A DNA stretch of 64,000 nucleotides. Source: an uncultured Massilia sp. GTDB taxonomy: Bacteria > Pseudomonadota > Gammaproteobacteria > Burkholderiales > Burkholderiaceae_D. Under the pieces are notes generated by a model. That model searched no databases. It saw nothing but the letters and a program-made list of their open reading frames with translations, and was not told the origin of the DNA. Position numbers and translations under genes: made by a program. The DNA is taken from the NCBI RefSeq assembly GCF_913773735.1, contig NZ_CAJYEB010000030.1:175341-239340 (forward strand), in the 5' to 3' direction. Positions 56,321 to 64,000 of this stretch are shown here, one piece after another. Each line of letters starts with the position of its first letter. Position 1 is the stretch's first letter.

Positions 56321-57271
56321 TTGAGATACCTGCTTTTCGCCATGACCCTGCTCATGCAGGCGAACGCGCACGCCGCCGCCTGGCAACCCGCCGACGGACG
56401 GGCGCAGATACCGCTGTGGTCCGGCGCGGTCCCCGACGCGAAACCTGCCGCCGGCCCGGCAGAAGCCCTGCGCTCGCGCGACGACCGGCCCGTCGCGGGC
56501 CGCCCCTGGCTCGAAGTGGAAAACGTCACCCGGCCGACGATGACGGTGTATTCGCCCAGGGGCGGCAATACCGGCGCCGCCGTCGTCGTGTTCCCGGGCG
56601 GCGGCTACCGGGTCCTGGCCATCGACCTCGAAGGCACCGAGGTGTGCGACTGGCTGACGTCGATCGGCGTGACCTGCGTGCTGCTGAAATACCGCGTGCC
56701 GGGTTCCGGGCCGCACTGGGATCCCGTGCGCAACCGGCGCGTCATCCCGAAGGTGCACACGGCGCTGCAAGATGCGCAGCGGGCCATGGGGCTGCTGCGC
56801 CGGCGCGCCGGCGAGTGGCACATCGATCCGCACAAGATCGGCGTCCTGGGGTTCTCCGCCGGCGGCCACCTGGTGGCGGCGCTCAGCACGCAGGAAAGAC
56901 GCACCTACGCGCCCGTGGACGCGGCGGACGACGAAAGCTGCCGTCCCGACTTTGCGGTGGCGCTCTACCCCGGGCACATGTCCGCCAACTACCGGGCCGA
57001 CCTGTCCAGGATCAACCCGACGATCCGCATCACCGGGCGCACGCCGCCGACCTTCCTGCTGCATGCACAGGACGACCCGGTGGACCCGGTGGAATTCTCG
57101 CTGCTGTACTACGCGGCCCTGAAGAAGGCCGGCGTCCCCGCCGAGATGCACCTGTTCGCCGAAGGCGGGCATGCGTTCGGGTTGCGGCCGACCGGGCTCC
57201 CGGTCACGAAATGGCCCGCCCTGGTCGAGACGTGGCTGGGCAGCCTGGGGATGATTCCCGCGACGCGGTGA
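56321..57271 (+). CDS. Exported acetyl-xylan-esterase-like alpha/beta hydrolase
   Basis: 316 residues from a TTG start with AAGGA 6 nt before it. The signal peptide ends ANAHAA. It has NVTRPTMTVYSPRGGNTGAAVVVFPGGGYR-type strands with the HGGG-equivalent FPGGGY, nucleophile elbow GFSAGG, HAQDDPVDPVEFSL and the late EGGHAFG His. This is the BD-FAE/Axe2-type esterase group acting on acetylated or feruloylated glycans. Whether it is co-transcribed with the hydrolase 150 nt upstream is open. Confidence 0.87.
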   Translation: MRYLLFAMTLLMQANAHAAAWQPADGRAQIPLWSGAVPDAKPAAGPAEALRSRDDRPVAGRPWLEVENVTRPTMTVYSPRGGNTGAAVVVFPGGGYRVLAIDLEGTEVCDWLTSIGVTCVLLKYRVPGSGPHWDPVRNRRVIPKVHTALQDAQRAMGLLRRRAGEWHIDPHKIGVLGFSAGGHLVAALSTQERRTYAPVDAADDESCRPDFAVALYPGHMSANYRADLSRINPTIRITGRTPPTFLLHAQDDPVDPVEFSLLYYAALKKAGVPAEMHLFAEGGHAFGLRPTGLPVTKWPALVETWLGSLGMIPATR

Positions 57272-57305
57272 TGCGCCGGGGCGACGACCTGCGGCCTGCG
57301 CGCTG

Positions 57306-57782
57306 CTAGTCGCGAGGCGGCAGGCAACCGAACATCCGCGTCCCCGGCCGGTCGCCCGTCCAGATCTGGTGCACGGTCGCGCTGCCGTCGCGCTGGCGCG
57401 CCAGGCAGAAGCGGGCCTCGTAGCTTGCCGCGCCCTTGCCCTGGCCGCCCGGGCGCGCCTCGATGCGCAGGTGATAGACGCGTCCCGCCTCCAGCCTGGC
57501 CGCGGCCGTGCGCGGCAGCGCGGCGACCCTGCCGCCGTAGGGCACGCAGGTGCCGAAGACGAGCGGGAACGTGCGCTCCTTCGGCATCGACATCTTCCAC
57601 AGCAGGCGCTGGCCGTCCGACACCGTGATCGCCTGGAAGTCGGGCGTGCCCAGGCGCTCCTCGCGCGGCGTGATGGTGAAGCACGGGCCGCCGCGCGGGC
57701 CCTCGCGCACCTCGGCCTCGCCGGTGCGGGCGCAGGCCGGGACGGCGATGACGGCGGCAAGGAGAGGGAGGAAGATTTTCAT
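57306..57782 (-). CDS. Exported protein of unknown function
   Basis: 158 residues with a signal peptide (KIFLPLLAAVIAVPACA; the Cys could be a weak lipobox). The mature part has GPCFTITPREERLGTPDFQA, ITVSDGQRLLWKM and TFPLVFGTCVPYGGRVAALP. This looks like a compact beta-sandwich with paired cysteines. I do not recognise a named family. The 3' end is convergent with the esterase gene. Confidence 0.75.
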   Translation of the reverse strand: MKIFLPLLAAVIAVPACARTGEAEVREGPRGGPCFTITPREERLGTPDFQAITVSDGQRLLWKMSMPKERTFPLVFGTCVPYGGRVAALPRTAAARLEAGRVYHLRIEARPGGQGKGAASYEARFCLARQRDGSATVHQIWTGDRPGTRMFGCLPPRD

Positions 57783-57852
57783 GATCCCGGACAAGGGTTG
57801 AACAGGCAAAGCCTACGTCGGGTCCGCCAGCCGGCCTTGCGGCTGCGCAAGC

Positions 57853-58413
57853 TCAAGCGTCGGTCCTGGCGAATTTGCGCGACATGCCGCGCGGCAGGTT
57901 GCCGGGATCGGACGGATCGGCGAGGAAGCCCGCCAGCACCTGCTCGTACAGGGCAAGGTGCCCGGCATGGCGCTGCTGGCGCATCACGCGCGGCATGCGC
58001 ATGTGCCTGAGCGCGAAGTAGTCGGCCAGCAGGTCGCCCTGCGCTTCCATGTTGTAGTCGGCCAGCCGCGCGTCGGCACGCAGTTCGTAGCCGTAGGACA
58101 GGCCGATGCGGATGGCGCCGCGCAGCTTGACCGGATAGCCGAGCTGGTGCTGCCAGACGTGCACCATCTCGTGCATGAACCAGTGGATGGTGTGGGGATC
58201 GCCCGCCGCGTAGTCGGGCAGGAAGCAGGAAGGATGGAAGTAGATGCTGCCGTTGGGCGTCATCGCGCAGTTGCGCGGCTGGACCAGCGGCAGGTAGCGG
58301 CGGTTGTGGATGCGCACGCGCGCGTAGTCGATGGCGTCGCCGAACAGCTGCGACGCCATCGCGATCTCGCGCGCGGTCAACGGCCGCGCCAGGCGCCGCC
58401 GCGGAAGGTCCAC
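57853..58413 (-). CDS. HExxH-containing protein of the 'vgr-related' type
   Basis: 186 residues. It has [31 protein letters not shown], and [20 protein letters not shown], where HEMVH is a zinc-metallopeptidase-like motif. A downstream [17 protein letters not shown] could supply the third ligand. Homologues are often annotated as vgr-related or Rhs-element proteins, but no type VI secretion genes are here. A cytoplasmic or effector-like protease role is not shown. The stop is 20 nt before eda's stop side. Confidence 0.72.
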   Translation of the reverse strand: MDLPRRRLARPLTAREIAMASQLFGDAIDYARVRIHNRRYLPLVQPRNCAMTPNGSIYFHPSCFLPDYAAGDPHTIHWFMHEMVHVWQHQLGYPVKLRGAIRIGLSYGYELRADARLADYNMEAQGDLLADYFALRHMRMPRVMRQQRHAGHLALYEQVLAGFLADPSDPGNLPRGMSRKFARTDA

Positions 58414-58433
58414 GTGGACGCTCGGTCCGGCCG

Positions 58434-59072
58434 TCAGGCCGCGCGCAGCGCCGATGCGGACCTGGCGAGATCCGTGATCAGGTCCCAGTCGCCGGCCTTC
58501 ATCGCATCGGCCGGGGTCAGCCAGGAGCCGCCCACGCAGGCCACGTTCTTCAGCGCCAGGAACTGCGGCGCGGTCTCGATCGAGATGCCGCCGGTCGGGC
58601 AGAAGGTCACGTCCGGCAGCGGGCCGCCGATCGCCTTGAGCATGCCGACGCCGCCCGCCGGCACCGCCGGGAACAGTTTCAGCTGCTTGAAGCCGGCCTC
58701 GCGCGCGACCATCACTTCGGACGGGGTCATGCAGCCCGGCAGCAGCGGCAGGCCGCTCGATTTGGCGGCGTCGATCAGCGCCGGGGTCAGGCCCGGCGAG
58801 ACGCCGAACACGGCGCCGGCATCGCGCGACGCGGCGAATTCTTCCGGCTGGGTCAGGGTGCCGACGCCGACGATGGCGCCTTCGACCTGCGCCATCGCGC
58901 GGATCGCTTCCAGGCCGTGCCTGGTGCGCAGCGTGACTTCCAGCACGCGGATGCCGCCGGCGACGAGCGCCTTGGCCAGGGGAACGGCGTGGTCCGGGTC
59001 GTCGATCGCGATCACGGGGATCACGACGGCCGAACGCATGATGTCGATGAGGGTGCTCGGTTGGTTGCTCAT
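58434..59072 (-). CDS. eda: Eda, KDPG/KHG aldolase
   Basis: 212 residues. It has [33 protein letters not shown] (Glu), [12 protein letters not shown], and [14 protein letters not shown] with the Schiff-base Lys, then FCPTGGI. It cleaves 2-keto-3-deoxy-6-phosphogluconate to pyruvate and glyceraldehyde-3-phosphate. It is 14 nt downstream of edd in an operon. Confidence 0.96.
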   Translation of the reverse strand: MSNQPSTLIDIMRSAVVIPVIAIDDPDHAVPLAKALVAGGIRVLEVTLRTRHGLEAIRAMAQVEGAIVGVGTLTQPEEFAASRDAGAVFGVSPGLTPALIDAAKSSGLPLLPGCMTPSEVMVAREAGFKQLKLFPAVPAGGVGMLKAIGGPLPDVTFCPTGGISIETAPQFLALKNVACVGGSWLTPADAMKAGDWDLITDLARSASALRAA

Positions 59073-59086
59073 TCGTCTCTCGCTGG

Positions 59087-61003
59087 TTATTTGTTCTTGC
59101 GGATCAGGGTGTCTTCGTCGGAACCGGGGATGATCTCGCCGGTGTCGACGCCTTCGTGCAGCGGCACGGTCGTGTCCTTCAGCGACGGCAGCGGGAAGGT
59201 GGCGGCGCCCTCTTCCGCCGCGCTGATGCTGTTGCGGAACATCGCGAACAGCTCGCGGCCCATGCCGATGTGGCTCGAGCTCAGGTCGGCCGTGGCGTGC
59301 TTGCGCGCGGCCCAGACGTCGTCCGGCACCAGCGCGTCCAGCGTGCCCTGGGTGGCGTCGACGCGGATGATGTCGCCGTCGCGCACCAGGCCCAGCGGAC
59401 CGCCGGCCAGGATTTCCGGCGACACGTGGATCGCCGCCGGCACCTTGCCGGACGCGCCCGACATGCGGCCGTCGGTGACCATCGCCACGTGGTAGCCGGC
59501 GTCCTGCAGGTTGGCCAGCGCCGGGGTCAGCGCGTGCAGTTCCGGCATGCCGTTGGCGCGCGGGCCCTGGAAGCGGATCACGGCGACGAAGTCGCGGTTC
59601 AGCTTCCCGGCCTTGTAGGCGTGCATGAAATCTTCCTGCGAATCGAAGGTCAGCGCCGGCGCCTCGACGATGTGGTGCTCCTGCTTGACGGCGGAGACCT
59701 TCATCACGGCGCGGCCCAGCTTGCCCTTCACGAGGATCAGGCCGCCGTCCGGGCGGAACGGGTTCGCGGCCTTGCGCAGCACCGCCTCGTCGCCGCTCTG
59801 TTCCGGCAGGTCCTTCCAGACCACCTTGTCGCCGTCCAGGAACGGCTCCTTGCAGTGGTTGCGCAGGCCGTGGCCGAGGATGGTGTTGACGTCGTCGTGC
59901 GCCAGGCCGGCGTCCAGCAGTTCGCGCATCACGAAGGTCGGGCCGCCCGCGGCCTGGAAGTGGTTCACGTCGGCGTCGCCGTTCGGGTAGACGCGCGCCA
60001 GCAGCGGCACCACCTTCGACAGCTCGTCGAAGTCGGTCCAGTCGACCTGGATGCCGGCGGCGCGCGCGATGGCGATCAGGTGCAGCGTGTGGTTGGTCGA
60101 GCCGCCGGTCGCGTGCAGCGCGGCGATGGCGTTGACGATGCATTTCTCGTCGACGATGTGGCCGATCGGCATGTACTCGCCGCCCTGCTGCGAGATGGCC
60201 ACGGCGCGCTGGGCCGCGGCCTTCGTCAGCGCGTCGCGCAGCGGCGTGCCCGGGGTGATGAAGGCGGCGCCCGGCAGGTGCAGGCCCATCATCTCCATCA
60301 GCATCTGGTTACTGTTGGCGGTGCCGTAGAAGGTGCAGGTGCCGGCGCTGTGGTAGGCCTGGGCTTCGCCCTCGAGCAGTTCCTCGCGGGTGGCTTCACC
60401 TTTGGCGTAGCGCTGGCGCACGGCCGCCTTTTCCTTGTTCGAGATCCCGGTGGTCATCGGGCCGCCCGGCACGAAGATGCCCGGGATGTGGCCGAAGTGC
60501 AGCGCGCCGATCAGGAGGCCCGGCACGATCTTGTCGCAGATGCCCAGGTACAGGCTGGCGTCGAACATATTGTGCGACAGCGCGATGGCGGTGGCCATGG
60601 CGATGGCGTCGCGCGAGAACAGCGACAGTTCCATGCCCGGCTGGCCCTGGGTGATGCCGTCGCACATGGCCGGCGTGCCGCCCGCGAACTGGGCCACGGC
60701 GCCGATCTCGCGCACGGCTTCCTTGATCACCTTGGGGAAATATTCGAACGGCTGGTGCGCCGACAGCATGTCGTTGTAGGAGGAGACGATCGCCACCGAC
60801 GGCTGCTTCTGCTCGCGCAGCTTGAGCTTGTCGTTGGCCGGGAAGGCGGCGAAGCCGTGCGCCAGGTTCGTGCAGGCCAGGGTGCCGCGCTGCACGCCCT
60901 TGACGCGCGCGGCGTCCAGGTGCGCCAGGTAGGCCTGGCGCGAATGCCGGCTGCGCTCGATGATTCGCTGGGTCACCTGCTGTACTACGGGATGTACCGC
61001 CAT
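59087..61003 (-). CDS. edd: Edd, phosphogluconate dehydratase
   Basis: 638 residues. It has [41 protein letters not shown] and GICDK (iron-sulfur cysteines), [33 protein letters not shown] and [20 protein letters not shown]. This is the IlvD/Edd family with the Edd-length N-terminus. It converts 6-phosphogluconate to KDPG. GAGGA precedes ATG. It is first in edd-eda; a HexR-like box lies 26 nt upstream of the start. Confidence 0.96.
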   Translation of the reverse strand: MAVHPVVQQVTQRIIERSRHSRQAYLAHLDAARVKGVQRGTLACTNLAHGFAAFPANDKLKLREQKQPSVAIVSSYNDMLSAHQPFEYFPKVIKEAVREIGAVAQFAGGTPAMCDGITQGQPGMELSLFSRDAIAMATAIALSHNMFDASLYLGICDKIVPGLLIGALHFGHIPGIFVPGGPMTTGISNKEKAAVRQRYAKGEATREELLEGEAQAYHSAGTCTFYGTANSNQMLMEMMGLHLPGAAFITPGTPLRDALTKAAAQRAVAISQQGGEYMPIGHIVDEKCIVNAIAALHATGGSTNHTLHLIAIARAAGIQVDWTDFDELSKVVPLLARVYPNGDADVNHFQAAGGPTFVMRELLDAGLAHDDVNTILGHGLRNHCKEPFLDGDKVVWKDLPEQSGDEAVLRKAANPFRPDGGLILVKGKLGRAVMKVSAVKQEHHIVEAPALTFDSQEDFMHAYKAGKLNRDFVAVIRFQGPRANGMPELHALTPALANLQDAGYHVAMVTDGRMSGASGKVPAAIHVSPEILAGGPLGLVRDGDIIRVDATQGTLDALVPDDVWAARKHATADLSSSHIGMGRELFAMFRNSISAAEEGAATFPLPSLKDTTVPLHEGVDTGEIIPGSDEDTLIRKNK

Positions 61004-61028
61004 GATCGTTCCTCGTAAATTGAATTTC

Positions 61029-61043
61029 TGAAATTTTACTACA
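61029..61043 (-). promoter_or_regulatory. HexR-like box upstream of edd
   Basis: On the minus strand TGTAGTAAAATTTCA fits the HexR consensus TGTARTNNNATTACA with one mismatch. It is AT-rich in GC-rich DNA and 26 nt before the edd start. HexR represses sugar catabolism and is relieved by KDPG. The regulator gene is not in this window. Confidence 0.65.
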
Positions 61044-61104
61044 AAATGAAAATGGCCGCATGCGGCCGTCAAGTGGTTTCATAGGACCGAGCCAGATCCG
61101 GCCG

Positions 61105-61180
61105 GACGCGTGGACCGCACGGCCGTCCACCCTGCGGATGCGTTTCCGGTAGGGTGGACGGGTCTTCCGTCCACGCGTTC
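61105..61180. repeat. Short palindromes of family 2 (GTGGACGG stem)
   Basis: GTGGAC...GTCCAC at 61110-61130 is followed by GTAGGGTG and GTGGACGG-GTCTT-CCGTCCAC (61154-61174). Stem and flank resemble the array at 63865. It lies between the divergent edd and pgi promoters. Otherwise the 281-base gap holds only the two HexR-like boxes. Confidence 0.75.
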
Positions 61181-61212
61181 AATCGATGCCTGCACGGCGC
61201 AAGCCGTTTTTA

Positions 61213-61227
61213 TGTAGTGAATTTACG
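61213..61227 (+). promoter_or_regulatory. HexR-like box upstream of pgi
   Basis: TGTAGTGAATTTACG matches the TGTARTNNNATTACA consensus with two mismatches. It is 58 nt before the pgi start and in the same gap as the edd box, suggesting common control of both arms. Confidence 0.5.
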
Positions 61228-61284
61228 CCCGATTCCTGTATGATTCGCTAACCTGCATACCATGACATCATACCGTCCAACACC

Positions 61285-62931
61285 ATGCCCCAACCATCCC
61301 TGACCAGCAGCGCCGCCTACCAGGCCCTCCAGACCCATGCCATCGACGCCGAAGACTGGCAGATGCGCGACCTGTTCGCCGCCGATCCGCAGCGCTTCGA
61401 ACGCCTCTCGGTCGACGCCGCCGGGCTGTTCCTAGACTATTCAAAAAACCGCCTGGACGGGCGCACGCTTGAACTGCTGGCAAGCCTGGCGCGCGAGCGC
61501 GGTGTCGAGCAATTGCGGGATGCCATGTTTGCCGGCGAAAAGATCAACGTCACCGAAGGCCGCGCCGTGCTGCACACCGCGCTGCGCGCCCCGCGCGACA
61601 AGCAGATCACGGTCGACGGCCAGGACGTCACGGGCGACGTGCACGCCGTGCTCGACCATGTGAAGACCTTCACCGACGCCGTGCGCAGCGGCGAATGGAA
61701 GGGCCATACCGGCAAGGAGATCACCGACGTCGTCAACATCGGCATCGGCGGCTCCGACCTCGGTCCCAAGATGGTCTGCCTGGCGCTGCGCCAGTTCGCC
61801 CATCCGCGCCTGCGCATGCATTTCGTCTCGAACGTCGACGGCCACGACATGGACGCCGCCCTGGCGCGCGTGGACCCGGAAACCACCCTCTTCATCATCG
61901 CCTCGAAGACCTTCACGACGGCCGAGACCATGATGAACGCGAACACCGCGCGCCGCTGGTTCCTGCAACACGCATCCGAAGACGCGCTGGCCAAGCACTT
62001 CGTCGCCGTCTCGACCAACGTGGAAGCCATCAAAGCCTTCGGCATCGACCCGGCCAACATGTTCCCGTTCTGGGACTGGGTGGGCGGCCGCTACTCCGTC
62101 TGGTCGGCGATCGGCCTGCCGGTCGCGCTGTGCGTCGGCTACGGCTATTTCTCCGACTTCCTGGCCGGCGCCCACGCCATGGACGAGCACTTCCGCACCG
62201 CCCCGGTCGAGCAGAACATGGCGATGATCCTGGGCCTGGTGGGGTTCTGGAACCGCGAGTTCCTGGGCTGCGCCTCGGTCTCGATCGCGCCCTACCACCA
62301 GGACCTGAACCGCTTCCCGGCCTACCTGCAGCAACTGGACATGGAAAGCAACGGCAAGCGCGTCACGCGCGACGGCGACGCCATCGTCGACTACGCGACC
62401 GGCCCGGTGATCTGGGGCGACGTCGGCACCAACGGCCAGCACGCCTACTTCCAGCTGCTGCACCAGGGCACCGACGTCACGCCGATCGACTTCATCGCCG
62501 CGCTGCGTCCGGCCCACGAGTTCCACAACCACCACGCGGCCCTGCTGGCCAACTGCTTCGCCCAGTCGGAAGCCTTCATGAAGGGCAAGACCACGGACGA
62601 GGTGCGCCAGGACCTGCAGGCGCAGGGGCTGGCGCTGGCGGAAATCGAGCGCCTGGCGCCGCACAAGACCTTCCCCGGCAACCGCCCGAGCAACACCATC
62701 CTGCTCGACTACCTGACCCCGGCCACGCTGGGCGCCCTGATCGCGCTGTACGAGCACAAGGTGTTCGTGCAGGGCGCGCTGTGGGACGTCAACAGCTACG
62801 ACCAGTGGGGCGTGGAACTGGGCAAGGTGCTGGCCAGGAAGATCGAGGCGGAACTGAACGGCGCGCCCCAGCCGGAGCTGCACGACGGCTCGACCAACGG
62901 CCTGATCGCGCGCGCCAGGGCCGCAGTGTAA
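61285..62931 (+). CDS. pgi: Pgi, glucose-6-phosphate isomerase
   Basis: 548 residues, near the 549 of E. coli. It has [55 protein letters not shown], and [20 protein letters not shown], and the C-terminal [15 protein letters not shown]. It interconverts glucose-6- and fructose-6-phosphate. With edd-eda it links hexose phosphates to the Entner-Doudoroff route. It is followed by the gluconolactonase gene after 34 nt. Confidence 0.96.
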   Translation: MPQPSLTSSAAYQALQTHAIDAEDWQMRDLFAADPQRFERLSVDAAGLFLDYSKNRLDGRTLELLASLARERGVEQLRDAMFAGEKINVTEGRAVLHTALRAPRDKQITVDGQDVTGDVHAVLDHVKTFTDAVRSGEWKGHTGKEITDVVNIGIGGSDLGPKMVCLALRQFAHPRLRMHFVSNVDGHDMDAALARVDPETTLFIIASKTFTTAETMMNANTARRWFLQHASEDALAKHFVAVSTNVEAIKAFGIDPANMFPFWDWVGGRYSVWSAIGLPVALCVGYGYFSDFLAGAHAMDEHFRTAPVEQNMAMILGLVGFWNREFLGCASVSIAPYHQDLNRFPAYLQQLDMESNGKRVTRDGDAIVDYATGPVIWGDVGTNGQHAYFQLLHQGTDVTPIDFIAALRPAHEFHNHHAALLANCFAQSEAFMKGKTTDEVRQDLQAQGLALAEIERLAPHKTFPGNRPSNTILLDYLTPATLGALIALYEHKVFVQGALWDVNSYDQWGVELGKVLARKIEAELNGAPQPELHDGSTNGLIARARAAV

Positions 62932-62965
62932 GCACCACGCTGTTCGCAAAGGAGACCATGCAAGC

Positions 62966-63862
62966 ATGAAGAGCGAGAAATTCACGGTCGTGCACGACGC
63001 GCCGATGCAGGTCGGCGAATCCCCCATCTGGCATCCGGTCGAGTCGGCGCTGTACTGGGTCGACATCGACGGCCGCACGGTGCACCGCCTGCACCCGGCC
63101 AGCGGCAAATACTCGTCGTGGAAGATGGCGACCGAGCCGTCCGCGCTGGCGGTCGACCAGGACAACAACCTGGTCGTCGCCACGCGCGCCGGCTTCGTCT
63201 ACCTGAACACCACGACGGGCGACGTCGAGGACATGATTCCCGCGCCCTACGACACGAAGATCATGCGCTTCAACGACGGCCGCGTCGATCCGGCCGGGCG
63301 CTTCTGGGTCGGCACCATCTACGAGCCGCGCGACCAGCAGAAGGCCGAGATGTACGTACTGGACAAAGGCCAGCTGCGCCAGGCCTGGGCCGGCGGCATG
63401 ACCAATTCGAACGGCCTGGCCTGGAGCCCGGACGGCCGCACCATGTACCACGCCGACACCACCAGCCACCGCGTGGACGCCTACGACTACGACGTGGCGA
63501 GCGGCCTGGCCTCGAACCAGCGCAACCTGGTCGCCTTCGCGGACGACAAGAAGGCGCCGGACTACGGCGGCCGCCCGGACGGCGCGGCGATGGACAGCGA
63601 AGGCAACTACTGGGTCGCGATGTTCGAGGGCGCGCGCATCGTCAAGCTGTCGCCGACCAGCGAACTGCTGGCGGAAATCCAGCTGCCGGTGCGCTGCCCG
63701 ACGGCGGTCTGCTTCGGCGGTCCCGACCTGCGCACGCTGTACGTGACCAGCGCCAGCCACGGCCGCTCGCACGCGGAACTGGAGCAGTACCCGCACAGCG
63801 GCAAGGTGCTGGCCTTCCACGTCGACGTGCCGGGCATCGAGCAGCCCGAATATCAGGCTTGA
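62966..63862 (+). CDS. SMP-30/gluconolactonase/LRE family protein
   Basis: 298 residues, six-bladed propeller. GESPIWHPVESALYWVDIDG contains the metal-ligand Glu. Then come MRFNDGRVDPAGRFWVGTI, GGMTNSNGLAWSPDGRTMYH (Asn ligand) and YGGRPDGAAMDSEGNYWVAM with the catalytic Asp. It would hydrolyse gluconolactone or a related sugar lactone to the acid. Its place after pgi and near edd-eda points to glucose/gluconate entry, though other lactones are possible. Confidence 0.92.
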   Translation: MKSEKFTVVHDAPMQVGESPIWHPVESALYWVDIDGRTVHRLHPASGKYSSWKMATEPSALAVDQDNNLVVATRAGFVYLNTTTGDVEDMIPAPYDTKIMRFNDGRVDPAGRFWVGTIYEPRDQQKAEMYVLDKGQLRQAWAGGMTNSNGLAWSPDGRTMYHADTTSHRVDAYDYDVASGLASNQRNLVAFADDKKAPDYGGRPDGAAMDSEGNYWVAMFEGARIVKLSPTSELLAEIQLPVRCPTAVCFGGPDLRTLYVTSASHGRSHAELEQYPHSGKVLAFHVDVPGIEQPEYQA

Positions 63863-63864
63863 GC

Positions 63865-64000
63865 GTAGGGTGGACGGCTCTGCCGTCCACCCTACCACGC
63901 GTGCGTCCATGCGACCGCTGGCTGGACGCGTGGACGGCAGAGCCGTCCACCCAACCACGCGTGCGTCCATGCGACCGCTGGCTGGACGCGTGGTCGGCAG
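63865..64000. repeat. 60-bp tandem repeat array of family 2 palindromes, cut by window end
   Basis: The first hairpin has a perfect 14-bp stem GTAGGGTGGACGGC / GCCGTCCACCCTAC (63865-63878 and 63882-63895, loop TCT). From 63901 a 60-bp unit repeats: 63901-63940 and 63961-64000 are identical at 39 of 40 positions. Each unit has ACGCGTGG, GTGGACGGCAGAGCCGTCCAC without the last bases repeated, and CCACGCGT arms. It begins 3 nt after the gluconolactonase stop. Confidence 0.88.

Noticed and set aside
57853..58413. Type VI secretion VgrG/Rhs component
   Set aside because: Only the common annotation name suggests it. The protein has an HEMVH motif and no VgrG or Rhs repeats, and no secretion genes lie nearby.
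63865..64000. CRISPR array
   Set aside because: Units are repeated in full with no variable spacers, and no cas genes are near. It is a tandem repeat.

Overview
The window is 64 kb of very GC-rich DNA with dense, mostly short-spaced genes. The gene set (HrpA, a fused AAK-GNAT ArgA, YggX, HisC, RpiA, edd-eda next to pgi, imuA-imuB) and the families of GC-rich palindromic repeats between genes suggest a betaproteobacterium of the Oxalobacteraceae, Massilia/Telluria-like. The taxonomic call is inference from gene content and composition; there is no rRNA gene to confirm it.

Layout. 0-6.2 kb: 3' part of an AI-2E/PerM permease, a TonB-dependent receptor, a GT39-type glycosyltransferase, an SDR and a VOC protein. 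6.2-7.4 kb: an AT-richer patch with a DUF6624 gene. 7.3-10.6 kb: a YtrA-type GntR repressor with its palindromic operator, an ABC ATPase and a large membrane partner. 10.6-15.1 kb (minus strand): OmpR-type two-component pair, DegP/HtrA protease, and Hsp20 with a sigma32-like promoter and a ROSE-like RNA thermometer. 15.3-21.5 kb: M61 peptidase, Cys/Gly-tailed protein, CAT-fold acetyltransferase, GNAT, hydrolase, an isolated M17 N-domain protein, Sui1/YciH. 21.5-23.8 kb: SOS cassette imuA-imuB behind a LexA box. 23.8-27.3 kb: arsenic operon arsR-arsN1-arsC-arsB-arsH with a two-site operator. 27.3-29.1 kb: LysR regulator divergent from a quinone-reductase-like flavoprotein.

29.2-36.4 kb is the least explained block: PF07399-type antiporter, a solitary HepT-like protein lacking the RNase motif, a DUF2760 protein, and two divergent Hsp70s joined by GTGA start/stop overlaps. 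36.5-42.2 kb holds YghU-type GST, LprI-like protein, Tat-signal SDR, PRC-barrel protein, an unrecognised anchored protein, lipoprotein FKBP and YjbQ. 42.2-49.6 kb holds housekeeping genes hrpA, argA, yggX, rpiA. 49.7-58.4 kb holds exported hydrolases, an OafA-type acyltransferase, hisC and small proteins. 58.4-64 kb is a sugar catabolism block: edd-eda (minus) divergent from pgi and a gluconolactonase-like gene, with HexR-like boxes before both arms.

Two families of palindromic repeats sit between genes. One (near 3.3, 18.2 and 36.4 kb, with a mini copy at 37.4 kb) has long arms of the GTCGCCCCGGCGCAGG type. The other (10.6, 14.4, 21.0, 61.1 and 63.9 kb) is a short hairpin, usually preceded by GTAGGGTG, whose stem sequence changes from locus to locus while remaining paired. 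The last copy is a 60-bp tandem array that runs off the window end.
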